Shown here: piece by piece, positions 1-11,314 of the stretch
Position numbering within the stretch: the first letter of the stretch is position 1
How the letters are laid out: every line of letters begins with the position of its first letter
From: Litoribacterium kuwaitense
GTDB lineage: Bacteria > Bacillota > Bacilli > Bacillales > DSM-28697
Assembly: GCF_011058155.1 (NCBI RefSeq)
Contig: NZ_JAALFC010000001.1
Coordinates: 1 to 64,000 of the forward strand
DNA: 64,000 nt
Direction: 5' to 3'
The notes under the pieces: generated by a model
Databases searched by the model: none
What the model saw: the letters and a program-made list of their open reading frames with translations, nothing else
Told to the model about the DNA's origin: nothing
Translations under genes and position numbers: made by a program

Positions 1-362
1 AGATGATGCCAGGTCAAATGGGCGATCCGTATGGTCAGTACGGTCAGATGATGCCAGGTCAAATGGGCGATCCGTATGGTCAGTACGGTCAGATGATGCC
101 AGGCCAAATGCGCGATCCGTACGGTCAATATGATCAGATGCTGCCAGGCCAAATGGGCGATCCGTATGGTCAGTATGGTCAGATGATGCCAGGTCAAATG
201 GCTGACCCTAACGCTCAATATATGCCTTACGATTACTCTGGGTGGCCGCAGGCAGAATATAGAACACAAAATGAAGCAGAAGATCCACAACCTTATACGG
301 CACCGCAAAATTACACATATCCATATCCTGGATATGATGAGGGTCAAGAAGATGATGAGTAA
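1..362 (+). CDS. C-terminal part of a repeat-rich spore coat protein, probably SafA/ExsA-like (5' partial)
   Basis: The reading frame is open at the left edge and ends with TAA at 360-362. It starts with tandem copies of a 15-residue unit of the type MMPGQMGDPYGQYGQ, followed by a Tyr/Pro/Gln-rich stretch and an acidic tail ending GQEDDE. No catalytic motif is visible. Composition and repeats fit coat or exosporium morphogenetic proteins, and the position directly upstream of a CotS-type gene and yebC matches safA in Bacillus. SafA/ExsA proteins carry an N-terminal LysM domain, which would lie outside the window, so the name rests on synteny and composition. The stop overlaps the next gene by 11 bases. 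Confidence 0.5.
   Translation, partial: MMPGQMGDPYGQYGQMMPGQMGDPYGQYGQMMPGQMRDPYGQYDQMLPGQMGDPYGQYGQMMPGQMADPNAQYMPYDYSGWPQAEYRTQNEAEDPQPYTAPQNYTYPYPGYDEGQEDDE
3..227 (+). repeat. Five tandem 45-bp coding repeats
   Basis: Copies begin at 3, 48, 93, 138 and 183. The first two are nearly identical at the nucleotide level; the third has Arg for Gly and Asp for Gly, the fourth has Leu for Met, and the fifth diverges in its second half (MADPNAQY). Near identity of DNA as well as protein suggests recent copy-number change or homogenisation. Confidence 0.9.
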
Positions 363-1320
363 TACGTCCGAAGGCGATTTCAAGAGGAATCGTCTTTTTT
401 TTGAAGCCAATCAAGCATTTGGTTTTTATCACCCAAAAGTGGCGGCATTGAAAGGACACATTTTTTTAGTTGAAAGCTTAGGGGCGTCTTGGGTCATTAA
501 AGGATATGACGATGAGGAGCGAGCTTTACGGCAGTTGAACATTGCAAAGGCATTGAAGCAGGAAGGCTTCTCGAAGGGGCTTACCTATCAACGGTTTCCA
601 TCGGGGAAATATATTGTTTATGGGCAAGGGCTGTATTGGCTATGTATGGAGCAGTTGCAAAAAAGAAGAGAGGTTCACTTTCGCTCAAGTAAGGATCGTC
701 AAGGGGTTAGTGAATTATTGCATCGGTTTCATAAAGAGGCACGACAGATTCAATCTTTGGATTTACCGGCATATGCGTTGCTTTCACATTGGGAGCGACG
801 TTTTGATCGTTTTACGAAGTCTCATAGTTTAAGTCAATTTAATGAAGCTTTAGGAGGGCATACGACGAAGGCGCTATTAAAAGCGGGTGATGAAGCATTA
901 GACAGGTTACAAAAAGAGCCGTTACGAGAGATGGAGAAAAAAGCGGTGCGGCAAAAGCAGTGGATTCATCGTGATACAGCGAGTCATAATTTTATTATTA
1001 TATCTGAAAATCAATATTACCTCATTGACTTTGACTTGGCGTCTACTGGACCAGTCGGTTATGATTGGCTTCAGCTGGCCACGAGATTTCTCCCTTGGCT
1101 CGACTGGTCTTTTGCCGCACTCGCGGAAGAACCTTACTTTGCCCCTTACATGGACCAGTCATGGTTTTTAGCCGGCCTTTTGTATCCTTCTGACGTGTAT
1201 CGAGATTGGCATGTATCTCAACAAAAGAAGTCGCACCGTTCGATACAATGGTTTTTAAAAATGCATTCTTTTGAAAAAAGGCTGCGATTTATTGCTGATG
1301 TGCGGAAGACACTTGGTTGA
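352..1320 (+). CDS. CotS-family spore coat protein (aminoglycoside phosphotransferase-like fold)
   Basis: This protein of about 322 aa has a kinase-like C-terminal half. A Brenner-type motif HRDTASHN lies near residue 206 and LIDFDLAS near residue 225, the pattern of APH/choline-kinase proteins and of the Bacillus coat proteins CotS, CotI and YutH. The metal-binding triad is DFD where many active kinases have DFG or DxD, so activity is uncertain. ATG at 352 (or 355) is chosen because GAGGG at 339-343 is well placed and the frame upstream lies inside the preceding gene. The overlap with that gene implies translational coupling and a shared coat-assembly role. No signal peptide is visible. Confidence 0.7.
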   Translation: MMSNTSEGDFKRNRLFFEANQAFGFYHPKVAALKGHIFLVESLGASWVIKGYDDEERALRQLNIAKALKQEGFSKGLTYQRFPSGKYIVYGQGLYWLCMEQLQKRREVHFRSSKDRQGVSELLHRFHKEARQIQSLDLPAYALLSHWERRFDRFTKSHSLSQFNEALGGHTTKALLKAGDEALDRLQKEPLREMEKKAVRQKQWIHRDTASHNFIIISENQYYLIDFDLASTGPVGYDWLQLATRFLPWLDWSFAALAEEPYFAPYMDQSWFLAGLLYPSDVYRDWHVSQQKKSHRSIQWFLKMHSFEKRLRFIADVRKTLG

Positions 1321-1386
1321 TTGGTGGATGGCGTCGCCTGTGATATAGTAAAAGAGAATCAATGGTATGAGAAAGGGTTGTTTCAA

Positions 1387-2130
1387 ATGGCAGGACATTC
1401 AAAATGGAAAAACATCCAACACCGTAAAAATGCACAGGATGCAAAGCGAGGCAAGCTGTTTATGAAGCTTGCAAAAGAGATTTACGTTGCAGCAAAGGAA
1501 GGCGGATCGGACTTAGCGACAAATTCATCTTTGCGTAACATTGTAGATAAAGCTAGGAACCAAAACATGCCAAATGATAATATCGAGCGGGCGATTAAAA
1601 AAGCATCCGGTGACGTAGACGGTGCACACTATGAGGAGTTCACATATGAGGGCTATGGTGCAGGAGGCGTAGCTGTTATGGTCCGTGTTTTGACGGATAA
1701 TAAAAACCGTACTGCTGCTGCTGTTCGACATGCGTTTACAAAAAATCAAGGCAATCTTGGTGAAAACGGTTGTGTATCGTTTATGTTTACGCGCAAAGGA
1801 ATCATTCATATACCGGTAGAGCAAGTGACAGATGAAGAAGATTTTATGCTTCAAGCTGTAGAAGCTGGAGCAGAGGACTATGAGAAGGCTGAGGATGAAT
1901 ACGTTCTTTATACGAGTCCAGAAGATTTTTCTGATGCATTAGCGGTTGTCAAGGAAACGGTCACACCAACGTTGGCGGAAGTCACCTTTATTCCTGAAAC
2001 GACGGCACACGTTGATGGAGAAACCGCAACAAAGGTGATGGCTTTAATTGACCAACTCGAAGACGATGATGATGTGCAGGCTGTTTATACAAACGTAGAT
2101 GCGGATGATGACGTTTTGCAAAATCTCTAA
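1387..2130 (+). CDS. yebC: YebC/PmpR-family protein (translation factor TACO1 family)
   Basis: The 247-aa protein starts with the family hallmark [23 protein letters not shown] and has the conserved [16 protein letters not shown] segment and an acidic C-terminus ([13 protein letters not shown]). Family members are described as transcriptional regulators and as factors helping ribosomes through proline-rich stretches. The frame is open further upstream, but ATG 1387 gives the family N-terminus and has AAAGGG about ten bases before it. It is the usual upstream neighbour of ruvA. A terminator follows, so it is probably transcribed apart from ruvAB. Confidence 0.95.
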   Translation: MAGHSKWKNIQHRKNAQDAKRGKLFMKLAKEIYVAAKEGGSDLATNSSLRNIVDKARNQNMPNDNIERAIKKASGDVDGAHYEEFTYEGYGAGGVAVMVRVLTDNKNRTAAAVRHAFTKNQGNLGENGCVSFMFTRKGIIHIPVEQVTDEEDFMLQAVEAGAEDYEKAEDEYVLYTSPEDFSDALAVVKETVTPTLAEVTFIPETTAHVDGETATKVMALIDQLEDDDDVQAVYTNVDADDDVLQNL

Positions 2131-2135
2131 TGCTC

Positions 2136-2170
2136 AAACCTCTTAGGCATGTCCTTTGAGGTTTTCTTAT
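2136..2170 (+). terminator. Rho-independent terminator after yebC
   Basis: AAACCTC (2136-2142) pairs with GAGGTTT (2158-2164). An inner AGG/CCT stem is separated from it by symmetric TT bulges, and TTTTCTT follows. Confidence 0.8.
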
Positions 2171-2259
2171 TGAACGTGATTCACTGCTCCCTCGTCGTAA
2201 AACGATTATAAATTTGGTATCATATGAATATATGTTCGGCAGTGAAGGGATGTTAAATC

Positions 2260-2871
2260 ATGTATGATTATTTTAAAGGGACAATCACTTTTGTCTGTCC
2301 ACAATATGTAACGATTGAAGTACAGGGGATAGGGTATCAATTTTATGCACCACACCCACTCCAATTTGAACATAAGCAGGGCCAGGACACGACGATCTAT
2401 ACACATCATTACGTCCGGGAGGATGCTAATCTCCTGTATGGTTTTACGTCACGTGAGGAGCGGTCATTGTTTCAGCTTCTTTTAAATGTATCCGGTATCG
2501 GACCTAAAGGTGGGCTTGCCATTGTTGCTTCTGGCAGTCCACGAGATATTGCCAGAGCGATTGAGCAAGAAAACGAAACGATGCTGACAAAGTTTCCTGG
2601 CATTGGAAAAAAAACAGCACGACAAATGATTTTAGACTTAAAAGGCAAAGTTGACGAATTTTGTGGGGACACTGAGGGTACACATATTGAAGCTGCGTTT
2701 GCAGAATCAAAAGAAAAAGAATTGGAAGAGGCGTTAGAAGCGCTTTATGCTTTAGGTTATTCAGTGCGAGAAGTTGAAAAACTGAAGCCTTCCTTACAAA
2801 AAGAGACACTGACAGCGGAGGAATATGTTAAAAAAGCACTAAGATTAATGCTTGAAGGGAAACGGAGGTGA
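2260..2871 (+). CDS. ruvA: Holliday junction branch migration protein RuvA
   Basis: The 203-aa product binds four-way junctions as a tetramer and loads RuvB. It shows an OB-fold N-terminus, two helix-hairpin-helix motifs (VSGIGPKGG near residue 76 and FPGIGKKTA near 110) and a C-terminal helical domain that contacts RuvB. GAAGGGA precedes the ATG. Its TGA stop lies inside the strong ribosome-binding site of ruvB, so the two genes are translationally coupled. Confidence 0.97.
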   Translation: MYDYFKGTITFVCPQYVTIEVQGIGYQFYAPHPLQFEHKQGQDTTIYTHHYVREDANLLYGFTSREERSLFQLLLNVSGIGPKGGLAIVASGSPRDIARAIEQENETMLTKFPGIGKKTARQMILDLKGKVDEFCGDTEGTHIEAAFAESKEKELEEALEALYALGYSVREVEKLKPSLQKETLTAEEYVKKALRLMLEGKRR

Positions 2872-2876
2872 TCAGC

Positions 2877-3887
2877 GTGAATGAGGAAGAACGTATTCTT
2901 CAGCAGGAAAAACTGTCTGATGAAACAGAGGAAGAACAGACACTGCGACCGCAATCCCTCGGGCAATACATTGGACAGGAAGCGATTAAAAAGAACCTGT
3001 CCATATATATTCATGCCGCAAAGCTACGGGAGGAAGCGCTAGATCATGTCCTATTATATGGACCTCCTGGCTTAGGGAAAACGACGTTAGCTGCTGTGAT
3101 TGCAAATGAAATGGGAGTACAGCTGCGAACAACCTCTGGACCCGCTCTTGAAAAATCTGGCGACTTAGCCGCTGTTTTATCAGCGCTTGAACCGGGAGAC
3201 GTTTTGTTTATCGATGAAATTCACCGTTTGCCACGAGCCGTTGAGGAAGTGCTTTATCCAGCAATGGAAGATTTTTGTCTTGATATTGTGATTGGCAAAG
3301 AAGAGTCAGCACGCTCAGTTCGTCTAGACTTGCCGCCGTTTACTTTAGTCGGTGCGACGACAAGAGCTGGGAGCTTGTCAGCACCTTTGCGTGACCGGTT
3401 TGGGGTAACGGAACGTTTAGAGTTTTACACAGTCGCTGAATTAACACTGATTGCTAAGCGAACAGCTGATTTATTTGGTGTCACGATGGATGAAGAAGCG
3501 GCTGTACATATCGCTTGTCGCTCCCGTGGGACACCGCGTATCACAAACCGACTTGTGAAAAGGATTCGTGATTTTGCTCAAGTGATTGGAAACGGACATA
3601 TTAACCCACTCATTGCTAACAGAGCTCTAGAGGCATTACAAATAGACGATCGTGGGTTAGACGGTGTTGATCGACGGCTGTTGTTTGGGATGATTGAGCA
3701 GTTTCAAGGTGGTCCGGTCGGCTTAGATACGATTGCGGCAGCCATTGGAGAAGAGTCTCCGACCATTGAAGAGATGTATGAGCCGTATTTAATGCAGATT
3801 GGATTTTTACAGCGTACGCCGCGAGGAAGAATGGTGACCCGAGCAGCCTACGAATATTTTAAGTTGGAGGCCCCGACCGATGACTGA
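2877..3887 (+). CDS. ruvB: Holliday junction branch migration ATPase RuvB
   Basis: This AAA+ motor of about 336 aa drives branch migration with RuvA. Visible motifs are Walker [10 protein letters not shown] near residue 62, Walker B LFIDEIHR, the sensor/arginine-finger segment [18 protein letters not shown], and a C-terminal winged helix. GTG at 2877 is preferred over the in-frame GTG at 2868 because CGGAGGTGATC (2863-2873) is almost the full anti-Shine-Dalgarno and is correctly spaced only for 2877. The gene overlaps the following small gene by 8 bases. Confidence 0.97.
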   Translation: MNEEERILQQEKLSDETEEEQTLRPQSLGQYIGQEAIKKNLSIYIHAAKLREEALDHVLLYGPPGLGKTTLAAVIANEMGVQLRTTSGPALEKSGDLAAVLSALEPGDVLFIDEIHRLPRAVEEVLYPAMEDFCLDIVIGKEESARSVRLDLPPFTLVGATTRAGSLSAPLRDRFGVTERLEFYTVAELTLIAKRTADLFGVTMDEEAAVHIACRSRGTPRITNRLVKRIRDFAQVIGNGHINPLIANRALEALQIDDRGLDGVDRRLLFGMIEQFQGGPVGLDTIAAAIGEESPTIEEMYEPYLMQIGFLQRTPRGRMVTRAAYEYFKLEAPTDD

Positions 3888-4083
3888 TATCTCCAAGTGG
3901 CTTATCATTGCCGGCGTTGTTCTTATTGTGATCGGTCTTGCCTGGTCACTGATTGGCAAATTACCAGGAGATATTGTTTTTAAAAAAGGAAATACGACTT
4001 TTTTCTTTCCGATTGTGACGTCTATTGTCATTAGCATCGTACTTTCGATCGTGTTATCATTGTTCGGGAGATTCTTCAAGTAG
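3880..4083 (+). CDS. DUF2905 small membrane protein
   Basis: The 67-aa protein has two hydrophobic segments (about residues 7-26 and 43-64) separated by [19 protein letters not shown], the signature of DUF2905. This family is regularly found between ruvB and queA in Bacilli. Its function is unknown. It starts inside the end of ruvB and is probably cotranscribed. Confidence 0.85.
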   Translation: MTDISKWLIIAGVVLIVIGLAWSLIGKLPGDIVFKKGNTTFFFPIVTSIVISIVLSIVLSLFGRFFK

Positions 4084-4147
4084 TCATTGCAGTTAGATTT
4101 TGATAGGAGGAGGACGCGGAAGGTCATATACCTGTTCGCGGAAGACC

Positions 4148-6327
<2,180 letters not shown>

Positions 6328-6396
6328 AGACGAGACGATGCAGGATCAGACGTTGCTTTGATTTCCTTGCCTCTTTGTAGAAAGGAGGGGATTCAT

Positions 6397-6660
6397 GTGG
6401 AAGTACTTATTTCGATATTGCCATTGCTACTAATGTTTGCGGTGTTCTACTTTATTTTAATACGTCCGCAACAAAAGCGCCAAAAAAAGCTTGATGAAAT
6501 GCGTTCTGAAATTCAGCGAAATGACCGCGTTGTTACAATCGGTGGTTTGCATGGCACCATTGATGCAGTAGATGATGACAAAGTGGTTATAAAATGCGGA
6601 GACGGAGCAAGGCTAACGTATGATCGTTCGGCGGTCCGTGAAGTGTTAAACAAAGATTAA
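6397..6660 (+). CDS. yajC: Preprotein translocase accessory subunit YajC
   Basis: The 87-aa product has one N-terminal membrane helix followed by FILIRPQQKRQKK and a small basic/acidic domain, the YajC pattern. It associates with SecDF. GTG 6397 is chosen because AAAGGAGGGG at 6381-6390 is ideally spaced; the open frame upstream would give an atypical N-terminus. A terminator follows, closing the queA-tgt-yajC run. Confidence 0.92.
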   Translation: MEVLISILPLLLMFAVFYFILIRPQQKRQKKLDEMRSEIQRNDRVVTIGGLHGTIDAVDDDKVVIKCGDGARLTYDRSAVREVLNKD

Positions 6661-6664
6661 TAGT

Positions 6665-6703
6665 AAAAGGCAGCGATCAACGACGATTGGCTGCCTTTTT
6701 TCT
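6665..6703 (+). terminator. Rho-independent terminator after yajC
   Basis: AAAGGCAGC (6666-6674) pairs with GCTGCCTTT (6690-6698), followed by a T run. Confidence 0.9.
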
Positions 6704-6730
6704 ATCGGGGCATCTGTTTTCACGGAATGA

Positions 6731-7108
6731 TTACCTTTTGTTAACAGTGACTCGGTTAACTCCAAGAATCCCGCCGATTAAAGCAAGGGCAATATACAAT
6801 AAATGATACAAGCCTTGATGAAGACTGAGACCGGTATTGTATCCTGTCCATTGAATGATCGCAATGATCATACTGACGGCTACGCCTGTAGTTAACCCAA
6901 TCATAAGCCCTTTCTCTTTGTTGGCTGTTCCTGCACTCCAGCCACCGAAGAAAAAGGCGAGGCATCCTGCTGTTACATAGAGCCAATCGAGTGATTGTTC
7001 TGTCACTGACGTGAAGCGTAGGAGCGTAGCAATGAACAAGCTTGCCCCGATAATCCATAAAATGATGATAAGACTGCCGCGGCCTATTGATTTAAGTGAA
7101 GTAATCAA
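6731..7108 (-). CDS. TIGR04086-type small membrane protein (YrzE-like)
   Basis: The 125-aa protein has four predicted membrane segments and the motif FFFGGWSAGTANKEKG, typical of the TIGR04086/YrzE family next to yajC in Bacillus. The frame is open to 7372, but TTG 7108 is preferred because AGGAAGGGG lies 6-7 bases upstream on this strand, whereas ATG 7150 has only a weak site. Function is unknown. It is transcribed towards yajC. Confidence 0.75.
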   Translation of the reverse strand: MITSLKSIGRGSLIIILWIIGASLFIATLLRFTSVTEQSLDWLYVTAGCLAFFFGGWSAGTANKEKGLMIGLTTGVAVSMIIAIIQWTGYNTGLSLHQGLYHLLYIALALIGGILGVNRVTVNKR

Positions 7109-7232
7109 TTTAGATCCCCTTCCTAGCGTAGTTTGTCCTTGTACAAACATATGCACCGTTTCTTTGGAATAGACATTAATATTCCTTGTCCTCGTGTGCA
7201 TATAGTAGTGAAAAAGGGGGGATTCCATAGGG

Positions 7233-8510
7233 ATGGCTCTGGCCATATTTATCATTTGTTGTCTCTTAATACTTACCGATCGATTCAATCGAACGTTGAT
7301 TGTCCTCGCAGGAGGCACCTTTATGATATGGATTGGTGTGATTGATTGGTCTTCCGTGTTTTCAAAGTACATTGACTGGCCGACGATGGTTTTATTAGTG
7401 AGTATGTTTTTGATGTTAAAGATTGTTGAGCGGACAGGCGTTTTTCAATATATAGCAATTCAACTCATTCAAACGACAAAAGGGCGGCCAGGACGGCTGT
7501 TTTTCTGTTTTTCTGCCATCGTGACGGTCGGGTCTGCACTGCTTGATCAAGTGACGACGGTCATGATATTTGTTCCAATTTTGCTGTCTATTACAAAACT
7601 ATTACAAGTATCACCGCTGCCCTTCTTAATTACAACAGTCATCTCGGCAAACATTGGTGGCATGGCTACTTTGATTGGCTCTCCAACAAACGTCTTGATT
7701 GGACAAGAAGTAGAGGAACTCGTTTTTAACGATTTCTTATATCATTTAGCTCCTTTATCATTCATTCTGTTTATCATCGTCGTTCCATTACTTTATCTAC
7801 TGTTTCATAAGCAACTTATGATATCGAGAAAGAAGCAGGTTGAGCTTGTTCTTTTAGAAGGTCAAGCTTATCTCATTAAATCGCCTGTGTTACTGCATTC
7901 GGTGGCTGTTCTTTTGTTGACGCTCATGGCATTTTTATTTCAGCCTTTTCATGGGGTTGAATTGGCCAATGTCGCTGTCGCTGGTGCTTTATTAATGATG
8001 CTTCTCTGCGCAGGTGAGCACGCCCCAAACGAACTATTTCGAGCTATTGACTGGGGTACATTATTGTTTTTAATCGGTCTTTTTATGCTTGTTGGCGGCT
8101 TACAAGCCTCAGGATGGATCGATCGGATGGCGTGGACGTTTTTTCATCTGACCGATGGACAGTCGAACGAAAGTATGTTTCTTTTACTTTGGACAGCAGG
8201 TCTCATCTCAGGCTTTGTAGATAACGTTCCTTTTACGGCTGCGATGATCCCAGTTGTTTTTGAAACAGGTGTGTTCGGTATCAAAGATATGGTGCCACTT
8301 TGGTGGTCTTTAGCAATCGGTGCTTCGCTCGGAGCAAATGCGACATTGATCGGTTCGTCTGCAAATATGATTGTCGCTGGTTTAGCCCTCAGGCATCATG
8401 TGAAAATGTCATTTTTCTCTTTTCTCCTCATTGGCTTCCCTATTGTGCTTCTGACCTTACTCATTGCAAGTGGATACGTGTACGTGCGCTATGCCTCTCC
8501 TTTTTGGTAG
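7233..8510 (+). CDS. ArsB/NhaD/SLC13-type ion transporter
   Basis: This 425-aa polytopic protein has two repeats, each with a family signature: ANIGGMATLIGSPTNVLIG near residue 145 and ASLGANATLIGSSANMIVAG near residue 365. These are the paired motifs of the ion-transporter superfamily that includes ArsB, NhaD and CitMHS carriers. VDNVPFTAAM near residue 330 also matches. The substrate cannot be read from the sequence; arsenite, sodium or a carboxylate are all possible. GGGGGGAT lies about eleven bases before the ATG. Confidence 0.8.
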   Translation: MALAIFIICCLLILTDRFNRTLIVLAGGTFMIWIGVIDWSSVFSKYIDWPTMVLLVSMFLMLKIVERTGVFQYIAIQLIQTTKGRPGRLFFCFSAIVTVGSALLDQVTTVMIFVPILLSITKLLQVSPLPFLITTVISANIGGMATLIGSPTNVLIGQEVEELVFNDFLYHLAPLSFILFIIVVPLLYLLFHKQLMISRKKQVELVLLEGQAYLIKSPVLLHSVAVLLLTLMAFLFQPFHGVELANVAVAGALLMMLLCAGEHAPNELFRAIDWGTLLFLIGLFMLVGGLQASGWIDRMAWTFFHLTDGQSNESMFLLLWTAGLISGFVDNVPFTAAMIPVVFETGVFGIKDMVPLWWSLAIGASLGANATLIGSSANMIVAGLALRHHVKMSFFSFLLIGFPIVLLTLLIASGYVYVRYASPFW

Positions 8511-8558
8511 CAGGCATTTTTTTGTTCGTTTTGGGAATGCTATGAAGACATCTTAGAA

Positions 8559-9227
8559 ATGGAGATGAGCTTCTTGGATTTATTAATTATTGCGTTACGA
8601 ACGATATTGTTTTATGCCATTATTGCGTTCATATTTCGTTGGATGGGAAAGCGCGAAATTGGCGAGCTGTCAATTTTAGACATTGTTGTTTACGTAATGA
8701 TTGCTGAATTGGCTGTTACAGCGATTGAAGAGCCTTCTGGTTCCATCATTAATACGCTACTCCCGATGACGTTACTGGTTATCGTACAAATCGGCATGGC
8801 TTTTTTTCAATTGAAAAATCAAAAGCTTCGTGACGTCGTGGATGGAAAGCCGTCTATTCTAATCCGTAATGGTCAGATTAATGAGAGGGAAATGAGAAAA
8901 CAAAGATACAACTTAAACGATTTGTTAATGCAATTAAGAGAAGAGCAAATTAGCGATGTCAGTGAAGTTGATTTTGCGGTGTTAGAGCCTTCGGGTGAGC
9001 TCTCCGTTTTTGAGAAAAAAGACAACCAGTCTCAAAGTAATGACTTTACGTTGCCGTTTATATTAGACGGGCGCATTCAGTCTGATCACTTACATATTTT
9101 TGGAAAAAACGAAGCGTGGCTAACCAAGATTTTAAAGAAAAACAAGCTTGATGACCCAGAGAACATTTTATATTTATCCATTGATAGTAATGATAAGGTA
9201 TTTGTGCAAAAAAAAGAGGCCACATAA
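8559..9227 (+). CDS. DUF421 membrane protein (YetF/YrbG family)
   Basis: The 222-aa protein has three N-terminal membrane helices, the conserved RWMGKREIGELSILDIVVYV motif near residue 28, and two soluble C-terminal subdomains. This is the YetF/YrbG architecture; YrbG occupies this place in Bacillus subtilis. YetF-type proteins affect spore germination and stability in related species; that role is not shown here. The last codons form part of the terminator shared with spoVB. Confidence 0.85.
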   Translation: MEMSFLDLLIIALRTILFYAIIAFIFRWMGKREIGELSILDIVVYVMIAELAVTAIEEPSGSIINTLLPMTLLVIVQIGMAFFQLKNQKLRDVVDGKPSILIRNGQINEREMRKQRYNLNDLLMQLREEQISDVSEVDFAVLEPSGELSVFEKKDNQSQSNDFTLPFILDGRIQSDHLHIFGKNEAWLTKILKKNKLDDPENILYLSIDSNDKVFVQKKEAT

Positions 9228-9240
9228 AACGCTTGTGGCC
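9208..9240 (-). terminator. Terminator between convergent yrbG-like gene and spoVB
   Basis: GGCCACA (9218-9224) pairs with TGTGGCC (9234-9240). On the minus strand it is followed by eight Ts (9208-9215), so it mainly terminates spoVB. Confidence 0.85.
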
Positions 9241-9241
9241 C

Positions 9242-10807
9242 TTAGCCTTTTGGCAGGAAAGCGAACAGCCATTTGCCAATGACAGGAATACGTGCAACAT
9301 CTGATCGTTTAATTAAACGAAAGACAACCATTAAAATCAGATAGAGCACTGTCGTGGCGGTGATGGCGATGAGGGTTGATGTAAGCAATGCTGAAGGGTT
9401 AGTCGTAAACCAATACGCACCTGCGGTCATAGATGCGCCCATGGCTACGACGGTTTTGATAAAATCCCTGGCATATAGATGAAAGCCAATGGTCTTCGCT
9501 ACTGTGAAAAAATGGAGCAGCGTGACGAGAATTGTACTCGCAATAATGGCTATGGCTACACCCATAATGCCGAAGTTTGGCTGTGTAGCAAGAGCAAAGA
9601 TAGCGACCATTTTTAAAAGGGTACCAATAATGGAATTGATCATGGCTGCCTTCGCATAGTCTAATGCTTGTAAAGTTGATTGAAGTGGGCCTTGAAAATA
9701 ATAGAGAAGAAATAGTGGAGCCATCAATTCAATAAAGCGTGCGCCGTTACTTGTTCCATACATGAGCTCCATTAATGGGACTGCATAAAGATATAGAACC
9801 ACCGCAGATAAGCCGCCTGATACCATACATAAACGCAAAGCTTGCTGAAGGCGATAATGGATCAGCTTCGTTTGCTGTTTCGCTGCAGCTTCACTGATCG
9901 CTGGAACGAGTGAAACAGAAAGGGCATGGGTAATAAAGCTCGGCAGAAAAAGAAGAGGCATTGCAAAACCAGTGAGTTCACCATATTGCTTTGTAGCTAC
10001 AGCAGTTGCGACGCCTGCAATGGCAAGACTTTGTGCTACGACAATCGGTTCAAAGAAATAGGACACACTGCCGACAAGTCTGCTGCCCGTTGTCGGTAGA
10101 GCAATGCGCAACAAGTCTTGCAACGCCTCGCCACCACTCCGAACGGCTCGCAAAAAACCTTTTCGAATCGCCACAGTTTTTTGCCTTTTAAAAAGCCACA
10201 TCATGTACGAAAGGGAAGCTAATTCTCCGATGACAACGGAAAACATCGCACCTGCAGCGGCAAATTCAACACCGTACGGTAAAAACAAACTCGTTAACAC
10301 GGCTACGAGTGAGATGCGGACGATTTGCTCAATGAGTTGAGAAATGGCGGAAGGACGCATGTTTTGCTTCCCTTGAAAATAGCCACGAATCACTGAAGAA
10401 ACCGCAATGATAGGAACGATGGGGGCGATCGCCATCAGTGGATACATCGTTCGTTCATCTGTGAGTAAATGCTGGGAAACCCATTGAGCCAAGAGAATCA
10501 TTCCGGCTGTGAAAATCATGCTTAACATGCCGGTCAGCGCAAGAGACACCGATAGAATCTGTTTTACTTTTGATGTTTGTCCAAGGGCATCTGCTTCAGC
10601 CACCCGTTTTGAAATCGCTACTGGCAGCCCAAGTTGAGTTAACGTAATCGTTAGCACGAGTGTAGGTACAGCCATCATATAAAGGCCGACGCCTTCTTCT
10701 CCCATTAAACGCGCGACCACAATACGGTTTACAAAGCCGAGTAGCCGAATTAATAAACCGGCGGCGATCAGCGTGATCGTCCCTTTTAAGAAGGTTTGTT
10801 TTGTCAC
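9242..10807 (-). CDS. spoVB: Stage V sporulation protein B (polysaccharide/lipid II flippase family)
   Basis: SpoVB (521 aa) is a MOP/MVF-superfamily exporter needed for spore cortex synthesis. About 14 membrane segments are visible. The N-terminus TFLKGTITLIAAGLLIRLLG with GEEGVGLYMMAVP is typical of SpoVB/MurJ-like proteins. The start is GTG 10807, preceded on this strand by AGCAGGGA. Synteny with secDF, yajC and comN supports SpoVB rather than a general O-antigen flippase. Confidence 0.92.
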   Translation of the reverse strand: MTKQTFLKGTITLIAAGLLIRLLGFVNRIVVARLMGEEGVGLYMMAVPTLVLTITLTQLGLPVAISKRVAEADALGQTSKVKQILSVSLALTGMLSMIFTAGMILLAQWVSQHLLTDERTMYPLMAIAPIVPIIAVSSVIRGYFQGKQNMRPSAISQLIEQIVRISLVAVLTSLFLPYGVEFAAAGAMFSVVIGELASLSYMMWLFKRQKTVAIRKGFLRAVRSGGEALQDLLRIALPTTGSRLVGSVSYFFEPIVVAQSLAIAGVATAVATKQYGELTGFAMPLLFLPSFITHALSVSLVPAISEAAAKQQTKLIHYRLQQALRLCMVSGGLSAVVLYLYAVPLMELMYGTSNGARFIELMAPLFLLYYFQGPLQSTLQALDYAKAAMINSIIGTLLKMVAIFALATQPNFGIMGVAIAIIASTILVTLLHFFTVAKTIGFHLYARDFIKTVVAMGASMTAGAYWFTTNPSALLTSTLIAITATTVLYLILMVVFRLIKRSDVARIPVIGKWLFAFLPKG

Positions 10808-10981
10808 AGTGTTCCCTGCTTTCTTGTAAAAAATATGGACAACGATTTCAATTATCTATATGCTATTAGGAGGACGAGACATGACTAGCTCGTCTTTTTG
10901 CAAGGTTATTTTTTATCGCGTAAATTTGAGGAACATTTACATACGTGTATATGAAGCTTTTAAGTGAAGGGAGGGAGACCT

Positions 10982-11254
10982 TTGGCGCCGCATCCATATG
11001 AAGTTTGGCACGAGACGCTTTCGCCTTTTTTATTAAGTAAAGCAGAGGAGTTTCAACTGCTTGGGTATCCAGAAGCGACGACCGCTGAAGTATGGGCCTG
11101 TCTTTTAAAAAAGAAGTGGAAGAAGCCAAAAGAAGACGTTCGTTTGCACCAGCTCGTTGAAGATGTGATGCGACTGTCAGTCAATGAGTATATGAGCTTT
11201 CTTACGGTAGAGGCTTTTAAAGCGCCTGAGATGGATCTTGAAGGCTTAACGTAA
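10982..11254 (+). CDS. comN: Post-transcriptional regulator ComN (YrzD)
   Basis: The 90-aa protein matches ComN by its helical repeats (YEVWHETLSPFLLSKAEEF near the start, EDVMRLSVNEYMSFLTVEAF at the end) and its place between spoVB and secDF. ComN controls comEA transcript accumulation in B. subtilis. TTG 10982 is used because AAGGGAGGGAG (10968-10978) is correctly spaced for it; GTG 10964 lies before that site. Confidence 0.85.
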   Translation: MAPHPYEVWHETLSPFLLSKAEEFQLLGYPEATTAEVWACLLKKKWKKPKEDVRLHQLVEDVMRLSVNEYMSFLTVEAFKAPEMDLEGLT

Positions 11255-11314
11255 GGCTATACTTAATGACATACTGTCGGATATCGTTGTTTGGATGAGA
11301 AGGAGGAAGACTGC

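Noticed and set aside
3-227. CRISPR-like repeat array
   Set aside because: Repeats are directly adjacent, in frame and coding, without spacers.
10866-11129. Minus-strand frame opposite comN
   Set aside because: No family resemblance or start signal; ComN on the plus strand is well supported.
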